Assembly (NCBI GenBank): GCA_019634415.1
Contig: JAHQVJ010000174.1
Span: forward strand, 1 to 64,000
Reading direction: 5' to 3'
Length of the DNA: 64,000 nt
From: Myxococcales bacterium
Lineage (GTDB): Bacteria; Myxococcota_A; UBA796; GCA-2862545
Shown here: piece after piece, positions 37,414 to 46,123 of the stretch
Position numbering within the stretch: the first letter of the stretch is position 1
Layout: each line of letters opens with the position of its first letter
The notes under the pieces: model-generated
Seen by the model: only the letters and a program-made list of their open reading frames with translations
What the model was told of the DNA's origin: nothing
The model's database searches: none
Program-made: the position numbers and the translations under genes

Positions 37414-38486
37414 TTGCACGGCAGGGCGTCCAGCCCCGCGCGCGCCGGGGGCGCGCCCAGCACGGGAGTGGGGGCCTTGGCCGCGATCCAGTCGGCGAGC
37501 TCCAGCGCCAGCCCGTGCAGGTGTGGCTCCGCAGCCAGGATCGGTGAGGTGCGCACCTCGTGGCCCAGCTCCTCGATGCGTTCGAGCACGCGCTGCACCG
37601 CACCTCCCTCCACGAAGGAGGCGATGGCCGCCTCGATGGCGTCGTCGCTCGTGTGGGCGGCCGGGGTGCGCAACAGCTCGAGCAGCCACGTGCTGTTCGG
37701 ATGTAGCTCCAGGTGCGCCACCACCAAGGCGCTCACCTTGCCCTCGCGCAGGTCACCACCGGGAACTCGGCCCTTGTCGGCGTATAGGTCGAGCAGGTCG
37801 TCGCGGAGCTGGAAGAGCACGCCCAAGGTGCGGAACGCGTCGGCGAGTGCGCGGGACTGAGCGACGGATCGACCTGCGACCAGCGCTGCTCCCTCCACCG
37901 GCAGCGCCAGGAGCTGGCCCGTCTTGCCGTCCACCGCCTCGATGTAGGTGGACCAGCCCAGCGCCTCGTCCTCCAGCAGCGCCATCTCCTGGCTCTGGCC
38001 GCGCACGGTGGCCGCGGACCGCACGGCCAGGGCGTGCGCCAATGCCCAGCGAGTGGCGTCGTCGACGTCGAGATCCGCCACCGCGATGGTGGGGAGCATC
38101 AGCATCAGGTCGCCTGCGTTGATCGCCTGGCCCAGTCCGTGCCGGACCCACAGGGTGGGCTCGTCGCGCCGCAGCCAGTCCCCGTCTTGGATGTCGTCGT
38201 GGGCCAGCGTGGCGTTGTGGAGCACCTCCACGGCGGCTGCCCAGGGCACCAGGCTCTGCCGAGGGATCCCCAGGGCGGCGGCGGCGGCCAGCGCGAGGCG
38301 GGCACGGAGCCGCTTGCCGCCAGTGGACAGGTGCTGGCAGACCATGGCGCCCGTGAACTCGGGGCGGACTCCGACGGCGAGCCGGAGCATGGCCTCTTCC
38401 ACGTCGGGCATCGCCGTGGTGCTCGTGAGCGTGGCCTCGGGGGCTAGGTGCACGATCTGAGCGACGGGCTGTGCAGAGCTCTTCAT
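37410..38486 (-). CDS. crtE: Polyprenyl (geranylgeranyl) diphosphate synthase
   Basis: A 358-residue trans-isoprenyl diphosphate synthase with the first Asp-rich motif LAHDDIQDGD, the preceding GGKRLRARL and the second Asp-rich motif QLRDDLLDLYAD. Position in a carotenoid operon makes GGPP the likely product. ATG at 38486 has GAGG 6 bases upstream. It lies 8 bases after the crtL stop. Confidence 0.92.
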   Translation of the reverse strand: MKSSAQPVAQIVHLAPEATLTSTTAMPDVEEAMLRLAVGVRPEFTGAMVCQHLSTGGKRLRARLALAAAAALGIPRQSLVPWAAAVEVLHNATLAHDDIQDGDWLRRDEPTLWVRHGLGQAINAGDLMLMLPTIAVADLDVDDATRWALAHALAVRSAATVRGQSQEMALLEDEALGWSTYIEAVDGKTGQLLALPVEGAALVAGRSVAQSRALADAFRTLGVLFQLRDDLLDLYADKGRVPGGDLREGKVSALVVAHLELHPNSTWLLELLRTPAAHTSDDAIEAAIASFVEGGAVQRVLERIEELGHEVRTSPILAAEPHLHGLALELADWIAAKAPTPVLGAPPARAGLDALPCK

Positions 38487-38494
38487 GGGCGACC

Positions 38495-39721
38495 TCACTT
38501 CGCCAAGGCGGCGCGCAGCAGGGGCGCACCGTGGCGGCTGGTGCCGGCACGCATGAGGTCCCAGCGGGTTCGAGGATCCAGGGCAGCGAACATGCGTGTC
38601 ATGACCCGCGCGAGCTGTCCCGAGGTGGGGGAGCCCGACAGGTAGGCGGCCCAGTCCGAGGTGGGCAGGGAGAAGAACGTCCGGAAGAACGTCTCGCAGC
38701 GGGGCTGGTCCAAGGTGGTCAGGAAGCGCGCGCCGAAGGCGTACAGCTCCCAGTTGCGCACGTCGTCCCGCGTCCAGATGTGGTTCCAGACCGAGCCGAC
38801 ACTCCGTGGGAGGGGCTGATCGGAGCCCAGCGCGTCTGCCAGCGCACGTGCGACCGTGGGGGCGCGCCGAAGCGTGCGGATGACCTGGTACCCGGTGGCG
38901 GGGTGCACCATGCTGGCAGCCATGCCGAAGCCCAGCACGCGCTGCCTGCGGTCGGGTAGCGCCATGGTCATCGGGATGAGGCAGCGCTCCACGTCGTGGG
39001 TGGCCTTGGGCTCGATGCGCCAGGCCGCCAGTCGCCGAGCCAGCCGGCTCTGCAGCGTGACCTGCGGCACGGCGAGCCTGGCGATGAGCGACGTCTCCTC
39101 GACGAAGATCAGGTTCTTGCCCAGCGGCATCGCGTAGAGGAAGGTGGGCGGGTCCTCCTTCCTGGCGCCGGGCACCGGGCGGAGGTCCATGTAGACCATC
39201 TCACCCATGTCGAAGGGGTGCTCGTCCACCTCGATGAGCTCGCCATAGGCGGCCTGGTAGGCCATGGCGCCGCGCACCGGCCGAGACACGAAGCTGCCGG
39301 CGCCCGTGGCGTCGACGACGGCGCGCGCGCTCAGCTGCTGGCCGTCCTGCAGGGTGACGGTGCTGCCGGTGTCCGTGTGGCTCACCTCGACCGCTCGCCC
39401 GGACGCGAAGGACACGCCCGAGGCGTCGGCACGCTGGCGCAGCATGTGCTGCAGCCGTGGCGTCTCGATCTGGGCGTAGCGTCGGTCGAGCATGCGCTCG
39501 CCATCGGCGGCGGTGAAGACGCTGGGAGCGGCCCAGCTGTTGTCCACGCAGGTCTGGAGGTCCTCGTCGAGCTCGTCCCACCAGGCGCCGAAGCGCTGGG
39601 TCCAGCGGAGGTCGGGGTCGGGGGCGACGCACTGGGTGTGCATCCCCGAGTCCGCGCAGGCCTCGGCTAGGGATAGTCCTGCTGGACCCGCGCCAAGCAC
39701 AATCAGGTCGTGTGGGGCCAT
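38495..39721 (-). CDS. crtL: Lycopene beta-cyclase, plant/cyanobacterial CrtL type
   Basis: A 408-residue FAD-dependent cyclase with the dinucleotide fold LIVLGAGPAGLSLAEA. It has the CrtL hallmark IFVEETSLIAR (plant LCYB: IFLEETSLVAR) and the later MVHPATGYQVIRTLRRAP (plant: MVHPSTGYMVARTL). CLIPM and the C-terminal region also follow the plant-type enzyme. It therefore belongs to the CrtL family, not to the heterodimeric CrtYc/CrtYd cyclases reported from Myxococcus. It forms beta-ionone rings on lycopene-like substrates. ATG at 39721 has AGGAGAG upstream. First gene of the minus-strand carotenoid operon. Confidence 0.88.
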   Translation of the reverse strand: MAPHDLIVLGAGPAGLSLAEACADSGMHTQCVAPDPDLRWTQRFGAWWDELDEDLQTCVDNSWAAPSVFTAADGERMLDRRYAQIETPRLQHMLRQRADASGVSFASGRAVEVSHTDTGSTVTLQDGQQLSARAVVDATGAGSFVSRPVRGAMAYQAAYGELIEVDEHPFDMGEMVYMDLRPVPGARKEDPPTFLYAMPLGKNLIFVEETSLIARLAVPQVTLQSRLARRLAAWRIEPKATHDVERCLIPMTMALPDRRQRVLGFGMAASMVHPATGYQVIRTLRRAPTVARALADALGSDQPLPRSVGSVWNHIWTRDDVRNWELYAFGARFLTTLDQPRCETFFRTFFSLPTSDWAAYLSGSPTSGQLARVMTRMFAALDPRTRWDLMRAGTSRHGAPLLRAALAK

Positions 39722-39812
39722 GGGCTCTCCTGTCACGGGGACCAGCGGTAACAACTTCGAAGCCTCATGCAAACTATATACAAAGTTGATACAGCGCGCC
39801 CGGGAGAGGCTT
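39722..39812. promoter_or_regulatory. Divergent carotenoid promoter region with a 16-bp palindrome (candidate CarH operator)
   Basis: This 91-base region separates the two divergent carotenoid operons and is far more AT-rich than its surroundings. It holds AACTATATACAAAGTT at 39772-39787, in which 12 of 16 positions are symmetric (AACTnTnTAnAnAGTT). CarH and other MerR-family repressors bind such sites over promoters. A TATATA box lies inside it. The promoter hexamers cannot be fixed with confidence on either strand. Confidence 0.5.
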
Positions 39813-40883
39813 GTGAACTCGATCGGGCCAGCGACAGGTGACTTCGACTCCAGCCTCCTGGACCACCCTGGAGCCCTGGTGTGGTGGTACGTCGATCTCG
39901 TCGACGAGGCGGGCGATGGCGCAGTGCTCATCTGGTCTTGGGGGCTGCCCTTCCTTCCAGGTGTGGTCTCCTCGGCGCGTCGTGGTGTGCCCGTCGTGCC
40001 CAGGAGTCGGCCGAGCTTGGCCATCTCGGTCTATCGGGCTGGTCGGTCCGACTTCTACCTCTTGAAGGAGCTGGACCCCGAGGACTGCGTGTGGACGGAT
40101 CATCGCTGGCAGCTCGGCGACTCTGTCTTCTTACGTCGAGACGAAGGAGACAGGGTGTTGGTGGAGGGCCAGATCCGCACTCGGCTCGCGGGCTCTGGCA
40201 CCGAGGTGATCGGTGAGCTGCGGGTGGAAGGGCCCCTGCGCCGCGGCATCGGCGAGCCGGGCGCGCTTCGCAACGCGGCGCACAGCTGGGAGCCCATCAC
40301 CTTGGGGGCGGCTCGAGGGTCCCTCGAGCTGACGTGCGGGGACTACCACCGCGTGGTCCAGGGCCGGGCCTACCACGACCGCAACGGTGGACGGGCGCCG
40401 CTGCACGAGGCAGGCTTGCGCTCCTGGCGGTGGGGCCGCTTCGCGCTACCCGATCGCGAGATCGTCTTCACGACGGTGCAGGGCGAGGGGGAGGATCTCG
40501 TGCTGGAGGTGGACGCACAGGGTCGGGCCACCCGTCATCCCGTGCACGCCGTGCGCGAGCGCGCCTGGACCAAGGGATGGTTCGGGCCCGCGTGGCCTCG
40601 CATCATCGAGCTGGACACCCCACTGGGCACCCTCGAGGTGGAGCAGCGAGGAATGGTCGACGACGCGCCCTTCTACCAGCGCGCCGTGGCGCGGGCGCGG
40701 CTCGGTCGGCACACGGGGCCGGGCATCGCGGAGCGGGTGATGGTGGACCGGCTCGATCTGGGCTGGATGCGACCCTTCGTGCGCATGCGCGTGGACCGAG
40801 GCGCCGACAGCTCCATGTGGCAACCACTGTTCGGAGGCCCGAGGCGCGGGTGGTCGGGCCGACGCACGCAGGAGACGACGTGA
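39813..40883 (+). CDS. crtC: CrtC-like carotenoid 1,2-hydratase
   Basis: A 356-residue protein that resembles hydroxyneurosporene synthases. The N-terminal stretch LVWWYVDLVDEAGDGAVLIW matches the W-W-Y-x-D-x-x-x-D-G core of CrtC. CrtC hydrates the psi end of carotenoids, giving a 1-hydroxy group that can be glycosylated. GTG at 39813 has GGGAG upstream; a longer frame reaching 39492 overlaps crtL. Its stop overlaps the glycosyltransferase start (GTGA). Confidence 0.8.
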   Translation: MNSIGPATGDFDSSLLDHPGALVWWYVDLVDEAGDGAVLIWSWGLPFLPGVVSSARRGVPVVPRSRPSLAISVYRAGRSDFYLLKELDPEDCVWTDHRWQLGDSVFLRRDEGDRVLVEGQIRTRLAGSGTEVIGELRVEGPLRRGIGEPGALRNAAHSWEPITLGAARGSLELTCGDYHRVVQGRAYHDRNGGRAPLHEAGLRSWRWGRFALPDREIVFTTVQGEGEDLVLEVDAQGRATRHPVHAVRERAWTKGWFGPAWPRIIELDTPLGTLEVEQRGMVDDAPFYQRAVARARLGRHTGPGIAERVMVDRLDLGWMRPFVRMRVDRGADSSMWQPLFGGPRRGWSGRRTQETT

Positions 40884-42016
40884 TCACACCCTGGTGGTTG
40901 GCCCTGCCGGCGTGCGTGCCCCTGGGTATCGCCGCCCTGAACCTGCTCACGTGGCCTCGCGGGCGTCCCCGTGCTCCGGCGGATGTGCCGCGGGTGTCCG
41001 TGTGTGTGCCCGCCCGCAACGAGCAGCGCGAGATCGCCCACTGTGTGCATGCGATCCTGGCGAGCGACGCACCGATCCACGAGGTGGTGGTCCTCGACGA
41101 CAACTCGGACGACGACACGCCTCGGATCCTCGCCGAGCTCGCCGAGCGCCACGAGCGGCTGCGCGTCGTGACCCACACGGGGAAGCTTCCGGAGGGATGG
41201 GTGGGCAAGGTCCACGCCTGCCACCTGCTGTCGCAGCACGCCGAGGGGGAGCTGCTCCTGTTCGTGGATGCCGACACGCGGCTGACGCCGAGCGGTGTGG
41301 CGCGGCTGCTGTCGCTGTGGAGCGGCCTCGGGGTCGACGCGGTCTCGGCGGTGCCGCACCAGCGAACGGGCACGGCCTTCGAGGCGCTGATGATGCCGCT
41401 GCTACACCTGACCTACGTGGCCTGGTTGCCCATGCCGCTGGTGTGGCTGACCTCCGATCCGCGCTTCTGTGCCGCGAACGGGCAGGTGATGCTGCTGTCG
41501 GCCAACGCACTCCGTGAGGTGGGGGGCTTCGAGGCCATCGCGTCGGAGATCGTCGACGACATGGCGCTGCTGCGCGCCTTCAAGACGGCGGGTCGCCGCG
41601 TGGTGTTCGCCGATGGAGCGAAGATCGCGGTCACTCGGATGTACGACGGGGCTGCAGATCTCTGGAGCGGCTTCTCCAAGAACGCCTACGAGGGGATCGG
41701 GGGAAGCGCGTTCGCCATGCTCTTCGTGATGGCGCTGTACCTGGCGAGCTTCGTGCTGCCTTACGTGCTCCTGCTCGCAGCCGTCTGGGTGCCTGCCCTG
41801 TGGCTGCCAGCGCTGGTCGGGGTGGGGGCGAACCTGGTGCTGCGCACGGGTCTGGCACTGCGCCACGGACACTCCCTGCTGTCGGTGGTGGCTCACCCCG
41901 TGGCGGTGGTGCTGCTGTGCGCCCTGCTGGTCAACTCGCGCCGCTGGTATCTGTCGGATCGCGTGGTCTGGCGTGGGCGGGTCTACGCGGGGCGGCGTCG
42001 AGTGGTTGGGGCATGA
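40880..42016 (+). CDS. Family 2 glycosyltransferase, carotenoid-type (CruC/CrtQ-like)
   Basis: A 378-residue membrane-associated GT-A enzyme. An N-terminal hydrophobic segment precedes the sugar-nucleotide domain with SVCVPARNE, VVVLDDNSDDDT and the DxD motif FVDADTR, then EIVDDMALLRA. Three or so C-terminal membrane helices follow. This layout matches the CruC and CrtQ carotenoid glycosyltransferases. In this operon it probably adds a sugar to the CrtC-introduced hydroxyl. GTG at 40880 overlaps the crtC stop. Confidence 0.85.
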   Translation: MITPWWLALPACVPLGIAALNLLTWPRGRPRAPADVPRVSVCVPARNEQREIAHCVHAILASDAPIHEVVVLDDNSDDDTPRILAELAERHERLRVVTHTGKLPEGWVGKVHACHLLSQHAEGELLLFVDADTRLTPSGVARLLSLWSGLGVDAVSAVPHQRTGTAFEALMMPLLHLTYVAWLPMPLVWLTSDPRFCAANGQVMLLSANALREVGGFEAIASEIVDDMALLRAFKTAGRRVVFADGAKIAVTRMYDGAADLWSGFSKNAYEGIGGSAFAMLFVMALYLASFVLPYVLLLAAVWVPALWLPALVGVGANLVLRTGLALRHGHSLLSVVAHPVAVVLLCALLVNSRRWYLSDRVVWRGRVYAGRRRVVGA

Positions 42017-42750
42017 ACCGAAAGCGGCCCTGGTTCACCCGTGCCTTCCGGCGGGTGATCGATGGTCACGTGCGGGGTGGTCTGGACGGGGTGTACATCC
42101 GCGGCCACGAGCAGGTACGCGCGGCGCTGCAGGCGGGCCCGGTGCTGCTCGCGCCCACCCACGTCTCCTACTGGGACGCCTTGCTGGCCCTGCTCTTCGA
42201 GGAGCCGCTGCAGGCGCAGGGCTGGGCGCTGATGGAGCGCGAGAACCTCGAGCGGCTGTCCTTCTTCGGCTGGCTCGGGGCGCTGCCCATCGACCTGTCG
42301 GAGCCAGGGGCCAACCGCCACGCCTTGAAGGCGGCGGCCTCCGTACTGGGGGGGCCGGGGCGCTTCTTGGTGGTCTTTCCGCAGGGGCGTCAGCGTGCGC
42401 CACACCTGCGTCCCCTGGGGCTTCGCCCAGGGGTGCACCTGCTGGCGCGGATCAGCCGGGCCGTGGTGGTGCCGGTGGGCATCGCCTATGCGTACCGCGA
42501 GGCCCCCGTGGCGGCGGCTTTCGTGGACATGGGCCCCCCCGTCCCGGTCACACGCGACCGCACGGCGTTCCTGGAGGCCCTGGAGCAGGGAATCGTGGGC
42601 TGTCTGGAGCGCATCGATGCCCACCTGGAGCACCCTGAGGGGGAGTACGACACGCTGCGTGCTCCCAAGGGTGGGCACGAGGGGTGGGGGACCACGCTGC
42701 TGTCTTGGATGACGCGCTCGGTGGATCGCATCGGAGGGCCCCGTGTGTGA
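42013..42750 (+). CDS. Acyltransferase of the PlsC family (CruD-like)
   Basis: A 245-residue 1-acyl-glycerol-phosphate-acyltransferase-like enzyme. The catalytic H-x4-D-type motif appears as PTHVSYWDALLAL, and the second motif as FPQGRQRAP (in place of FPEGTRS). In Chlorobi the neighbour of carotenoid glycosyltransferase CruC is the acyltransferase CruD, which esterifies the sugar. The same order here predicts a carotenoid glycoside ester. ATG at 42013 overlaps the glycosyltransferase stop (ATGA). Its 3' end overlaps the next gene by 8 bases. Confidence 0.83.
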   Translation: MNRKRPWFTRAFRRVIDGHVRGGLDGVYIRGHEQVRAALQAGPVLLAPTHVSYWDALLALLFEEPLQAQGWALMERENLERLSFFGWLGALPIDLSEPGANRHALKAAASVLGGPGRFLVVFPQGRQRAPHLRPLGLRPGVHLLARISRAVVVPVGIAYAYREAPVAAAFVDMGPPVPVTRDRTAFLEALEQGIVGCLERIDAHLEHPEGEYDTLRAPKGGHEGWGTTLLSWMTRSVDRIGGPRV

Positions 42751-44215
42751 TGCCGTGGTGATCGGGGCAGGGTTCGGCGGGCTGTCGGCCGCCATCTCGC
42801 TCGCGGCCGAGGGGCTGGGGGTGGTGGTGCTCGAGGCCGCGGATGCCCTGGGTGGGAAGGCTGGCACCCACGAGGTGGAGGGGGTGCGCTTCGACACCGG
42901 TCCCAGCGTGGTGACGCTGCCGCACGTGATCGACGAGGTGCTGCAGCTCGCAGGGCATCGCTTGTCGGATCACCTGCAGCTGCGCCAACCCGAGCCCGCC
43001 TTCCGGTACGTGTTCGACGACGGGGCGCTGGTGGACGTTCACCACGCCCTCGACGACACGGTCCAGAGCGTGCACGGCGCCCTCGGAGCCGAGGCAGCCC
43101 GGGATCTGAGCCGCTTTGCCGCCTATGCCCAGCGGATCTGGGATGCTGCGGCGCCCAACTTCGTGTACGGCCCCGCTCCCACCCTGTGGGGCGTGGCGCG
43201 CCTGGGTCCGCGAGCCTGGTGGCAGCTGCCTCGCGTGGATGCCTGGCGAACCATGTGGGGCGCCATCCGCCGCCAGGTCCGCTCGCCGCATCTGGCTGCG
43301 ATCCTGGCTCGCTACGCCACCTACAACGGCTCGGATCCGCGCCGTGCGCCAGCCACGCTGAACTGCATCGCCCACGTGGAGATGGCCCTGGGCGGACATG
43401 GGATCAGCGGTGGTCTGGGGGCGGTGGTGGACGCCTTCGCAGCGGCCGCTCGACAGCTCGGCGTGCAGCTGCGCACCGGCTGCGCCGTGCAGCGGATTCG
43501 CACCGAGGACGGGCGCGCCACCGGGGTGATCACGCAGTCCGGCGAGGTGATCGAGGCACGGCAGGTCGTGGTCAACGCAGACGCGAGCCATCTGTTCGGT
43601 GCGCTGTTGGCGGACGAGGGGGTGCCCGCACCCACCAGTACACCGTCGATGTCTGGCTACACCGCGGTCTTGCGGGCTCGACCGAGCGACCGTCGGGCGG
43701 CGAACACGGTGGTGATGTCGTCGCCCTACCTGCAGGAGTTCGAGGACATCTTCGACGCCGACCGTCCGCCGCAGCAGCCCACGGTGTACCTGTGCGACCA
43801 GACGGCACACCACGGCATCGAGGGGTGGAGCGACGGCGTGCCCCTGTTCGCGATGGCCAACGCACCTGCCGAGCCCGTCGCTGGCGAGCGAGAGGCTGCG
43901 GTGTGGGTGGAGCTGCGAGAGCGGATGCTGCAGCGTGCGGTGGCTGCCGGGGTGGTGCACTCCGAGGATCGGGTCGTGTGGGAGCGCACCCCGCGGGGCC
44001 TCGCCGATCGCTTCCCCGGCTCCCACGGCAGCCTGTACGGGGCTGCGTCCAACGGTCCCTGGGCGGCCTTCCGGCGGCCTGCCAACCGAGTGCCCGGGGT
44101 GTCTGGGGTGTATCTGGCGTCGGGGTCGGCGCACCCTGGCGGCGGTATGCCCTTGGCCATCCTCTCGGGGCGCGCAGCCGCACGAGATCTACTCGAGGGA
44201 GTGCAGACGCGATGA
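42743..44215 (+). CDS. crtD: CrtI/CrtD-family carotenoid desaturase
   Basis: A 490-residue FAD-dependent phytoene-desaturase-family protein. The FAD motif is VVIGAGFGGLSAAISLA, followed by EAADALGGKAGTHEVEG and the C-terminal signature GVYLASGSAHPGGGMPLAI. The family covers phytoene desaturase CrtI and the 3,4-desaturase CrtD; sequence alone does not separate them. Because it follows crtC in an operon that modifies the psi end, CrtD-type desaturation is favoured. If no crtI exists elsewhere, it could be the main desaturase. GTG at 42743. Confidence 0.85.
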   Translation: MCDAVVIGAGFGGLSAAISLAAEGLGVVVLEAADALGGKAGTHEVEGVRFDTGPSVVTLPHVIDEVLQLAGHRLSDHLQLRQPEPAFRYVFDDGALVDVHHALDDTVQSVHGALGAEAARDLSRFAAYAQRIWDAAAPNFVYGPAPTLWGVARLGPRAWWQLPRVDAWRTMWGAIRRQVRSPHLAAILARYATYNGSDPRRAPATLNCIAHVEMALGGHGISGGLGAVVDAFAAAARQLGVQLRTGCAVQRIRTEDGRATGVITQSGEVIEARQVVVNADASHLFGALLADEGVPAPTSTPSMSGYTAVLRARPSDRRAANTVVMSSPYLQEFEDIFDADRPPQQPTVYLCDQTAHHGIEGWSDGVPLFAMANAPAEPVAGEREAAVWVELRERMLQRAVAAGVVHSEDRVVWERTPRGLADRFPGSHGSLYGAASNGPWAAFRRPANRVPGVSGVYLASGSAHPGGGMPLAILSGRAAARDLLEGVQTR

Positions 44216-44985
44216 TGACCCTGCTCGTGACGTTGTTCGCCCAGGCGCAGTCCGCGCCCACCTCGGACCTGATCCAGGAGGGCGCGGTGCTGGAGGGTCG
44301 GTACCGGATGGTGCTGCACTCCGCCACGCGCACCAAGGTGCCCGTGTTCGGCTGGACGCGCGCGGCCACCATCACCACCCTGGTGGCCGACATCACGCCC
44401 ACCGACACGGGCCTCGTCCAGCGGCACGAGGTGTGCGACGTGCAGATCCGATCTCGCACCAAGGAGACGCGCACCACGATCCCACGGGCCTTCATCGAGG
44501 CGATGCCCATCAAGCGCTACGCGGTGCACCTGGCACCTCGCGTCGACGCACCGGCCACCTACCGAGCCGATCTGGGCACCAGCCACCTGGGCTACGACCC
44601 AGCCCAGACCGACAGCGTTCCCACCGAGGCCAACGATCCCGCGCTGCTGGACCACGAGGGCGATGGTCATCCTGCAGCCACCGTGCGTGTGGACGTGCCC
44701 ATGTTCGGGAACGCCGAGATGTACGTGGTGCAGCGAGCGCAGATGCTGCTGGACGGCGCACTCGAGCCGGAGGGTGGAGTCGCAGGGCAGCTGCGCACGG
44801 TGGGCTTCGAGCAGCACACCGTCGATGCTTCCAACCGCATGTTCCGCATGTCGCCCCGCATCGAGACGGTCCATGCCGACAGCTGGTTTCGCCTGATCCC
44901 GCATCCGGGGGCCAGCTGCGACACCTGGACCGTGGATACGGCACTGCAGGATCCGCGCGCTCGGGAACGCCCGACCGGCAGCTGA
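44212..44985 (+). CDS. Exported hypothetical protein of the carotenoid operon
   Basis: A 257-residue protein with a signal-like N-terminus (MMTLLVTLFAQAQSA) and a beta-rich mature part, GRYRMVLHSATRTKVPV and so on. No family is recognised. ATG at 44212 overlaps the crtD-like stop (ATGA), so it is cotranslated with the carotenoid genes. A role in carotenoid binding or envelope placement is possible, but no motif shows it. Confidence 0.65.
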   Translation: MMTLLVTLFAQAQSAPTSDLIQEGAVLEGRYRMVLHSATRTKVPVFGWTRAATITTLVADITPTDTGLVQRHEVCDVQIRSRTKETRTTIPRAFIEAMPIKRYAVHLAPRVDAPATYRADLGTSHLGYDPAQTDSVPTEANDPALLDHEGDGHPAATVRVDVPMFGNAEMYVVQRAQMLLDGALEPEGGVAGQLRTVGFEQHTVDASNRMFRMSPRIETVHADSWFRLIPHPGASCDTWTVDTALQDPRARERPTGS

Positions 44986-45091
44986 CCGACCTGGGACCTC
45001 GACGCTCCTCCCCTGCAGGCCGGCAGGCCCGCGGGACTCCGGATGTAAGCTCCGCGGCGCCGGTGACGTTCACCCGGCACACGGAGGCTCT

Positions 45092-46123
45092 ATGCGGACC
45101 AAGTGGCTTGCTCTGGCAGCGGGCGTGGGTACGGTGGCCCTCGGGCTCGCCCTGTACAGCCCAGGCCCCGCCCAGGCAGTGATCCCGGAGGTGGGGCAGG
45201 CGTCGCAGTCCAACTCGACGGTGGATCGTCTGGCGGATCCGAAGCGCAGTGCTGCTGCGCTCGACGAGCTGGTGAGGCGACGAGACGTGAAGACCTTGGC
45301 CCAGGTCGCCGAATCCAGCGTGGACATGTCGGCGCGGGGCTGGGCGGTGGTGGGGCTGGCCAAGGTGGGCGGCAACAAGGCCGCCGATGCGCTGCTGGAG
45401 CTGCAGAGCAACGCGTCCCACCCCACGCTGGTACGCACCTGGGCGGCGGCGGCTCGCGTGGGCGCCGCCGAGGATCTCGACGCCCTGCGACAGCTCGCAC
45501 AGCAGCGACACAGCTTCCCGGGGCTCGAGCGCCCTCTCCGCATGCAGGTGGAGGCCCTGGCAGGGTCTGCGTCCACCGAGGAGTTGCTGGCGCTGTCGAT
45601 CGACGGCACCTTTGCCCCCATCGTGGCGCCCCTGGTCATGCAGCGGGCCGACGAGGCCGATCTGGTGCGGCTGATGCGTCGTCACCCCGAGGACGCCGTC
45701 CGGCGCCAGGCCACGGCCTTCGCCGCGACCATGGCCACCGACAACCCACGCTCCACCGAGGTTCCCCGGCTCGTGCTGGACTCACTGGCTCTGCCGCGAC
45801 GCCTCGGTGACGTGCCGTGGAAGGGAGGAGCCTTGTACGTACCCGGGCTGACCTGGGGCAAAGCGGAGAGCAAGGAGCTGGTGCGCACCCTGATCGGATG
45901 GTGGCTGTTGCTGCACGCGAACGAGCGGAGCAGCGAGCTCAACCAGGTGTGGAACAACCTGTACAGCATCTCCCTGCTACAGCGCGCAGGCTACGATCGG
46001 TCGCTGTCGGCCAATCCCGACCAGCTCGTTCGGGCGCTGGCCAAGGTGGAGGGGAAGGGCAACGCGCGGGAGCTGCTGAACCGCATCGGCTTGGCCGAGC
46101 GCTACGGGCAGGCGCTCCGATGA
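45092..46123 (+). CDS. Exported HEAT-repeat-like protein
   Basis: A 343-residue protein with a Sec signal peptide (RTKWLALAAGVGTVALGLAL, cleavage near AQA-VIP). The mature part is alpha-helical with several degenerate HEAT-like repeats, for example SARGWAVVGLAKVGGNKAADALL and AVRRQATAFAATMA. Such solenoids bind other proteins in the periplasm. GGAGG precedes ATG at 45092. Its stop overlaps the next lipoprotein's start. Confidence 0.68.
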   Translation: MRTKWLALAAGVGTVALGLALYSPGPAQAVIPEVGQASQSNSTVDRLADPKRSAAALDELVRRRDVKTLAQVAESSVDMSARGWAVVGLAKVGGNKAADALLELQSNASHPTLVRTWAAAARVGAAEDLDALRQLAQQRHSFPGLERPLRMQVEALAGSASTEELLALSIDGTFAPIVAPLVMQRADEADLVRLMRRHPEDAVRRQATAFAATMATDNPRSTEVPRLVLDSLALPRRLGDVPWKGGALYVPGLTWGKAESKELVRTLIGWWLLLHANERSSELNQVWNNLYSISLLQRAGYDRSLSANPDQLVRALAKVEGKGNARELLNRIGLAERYGQALR

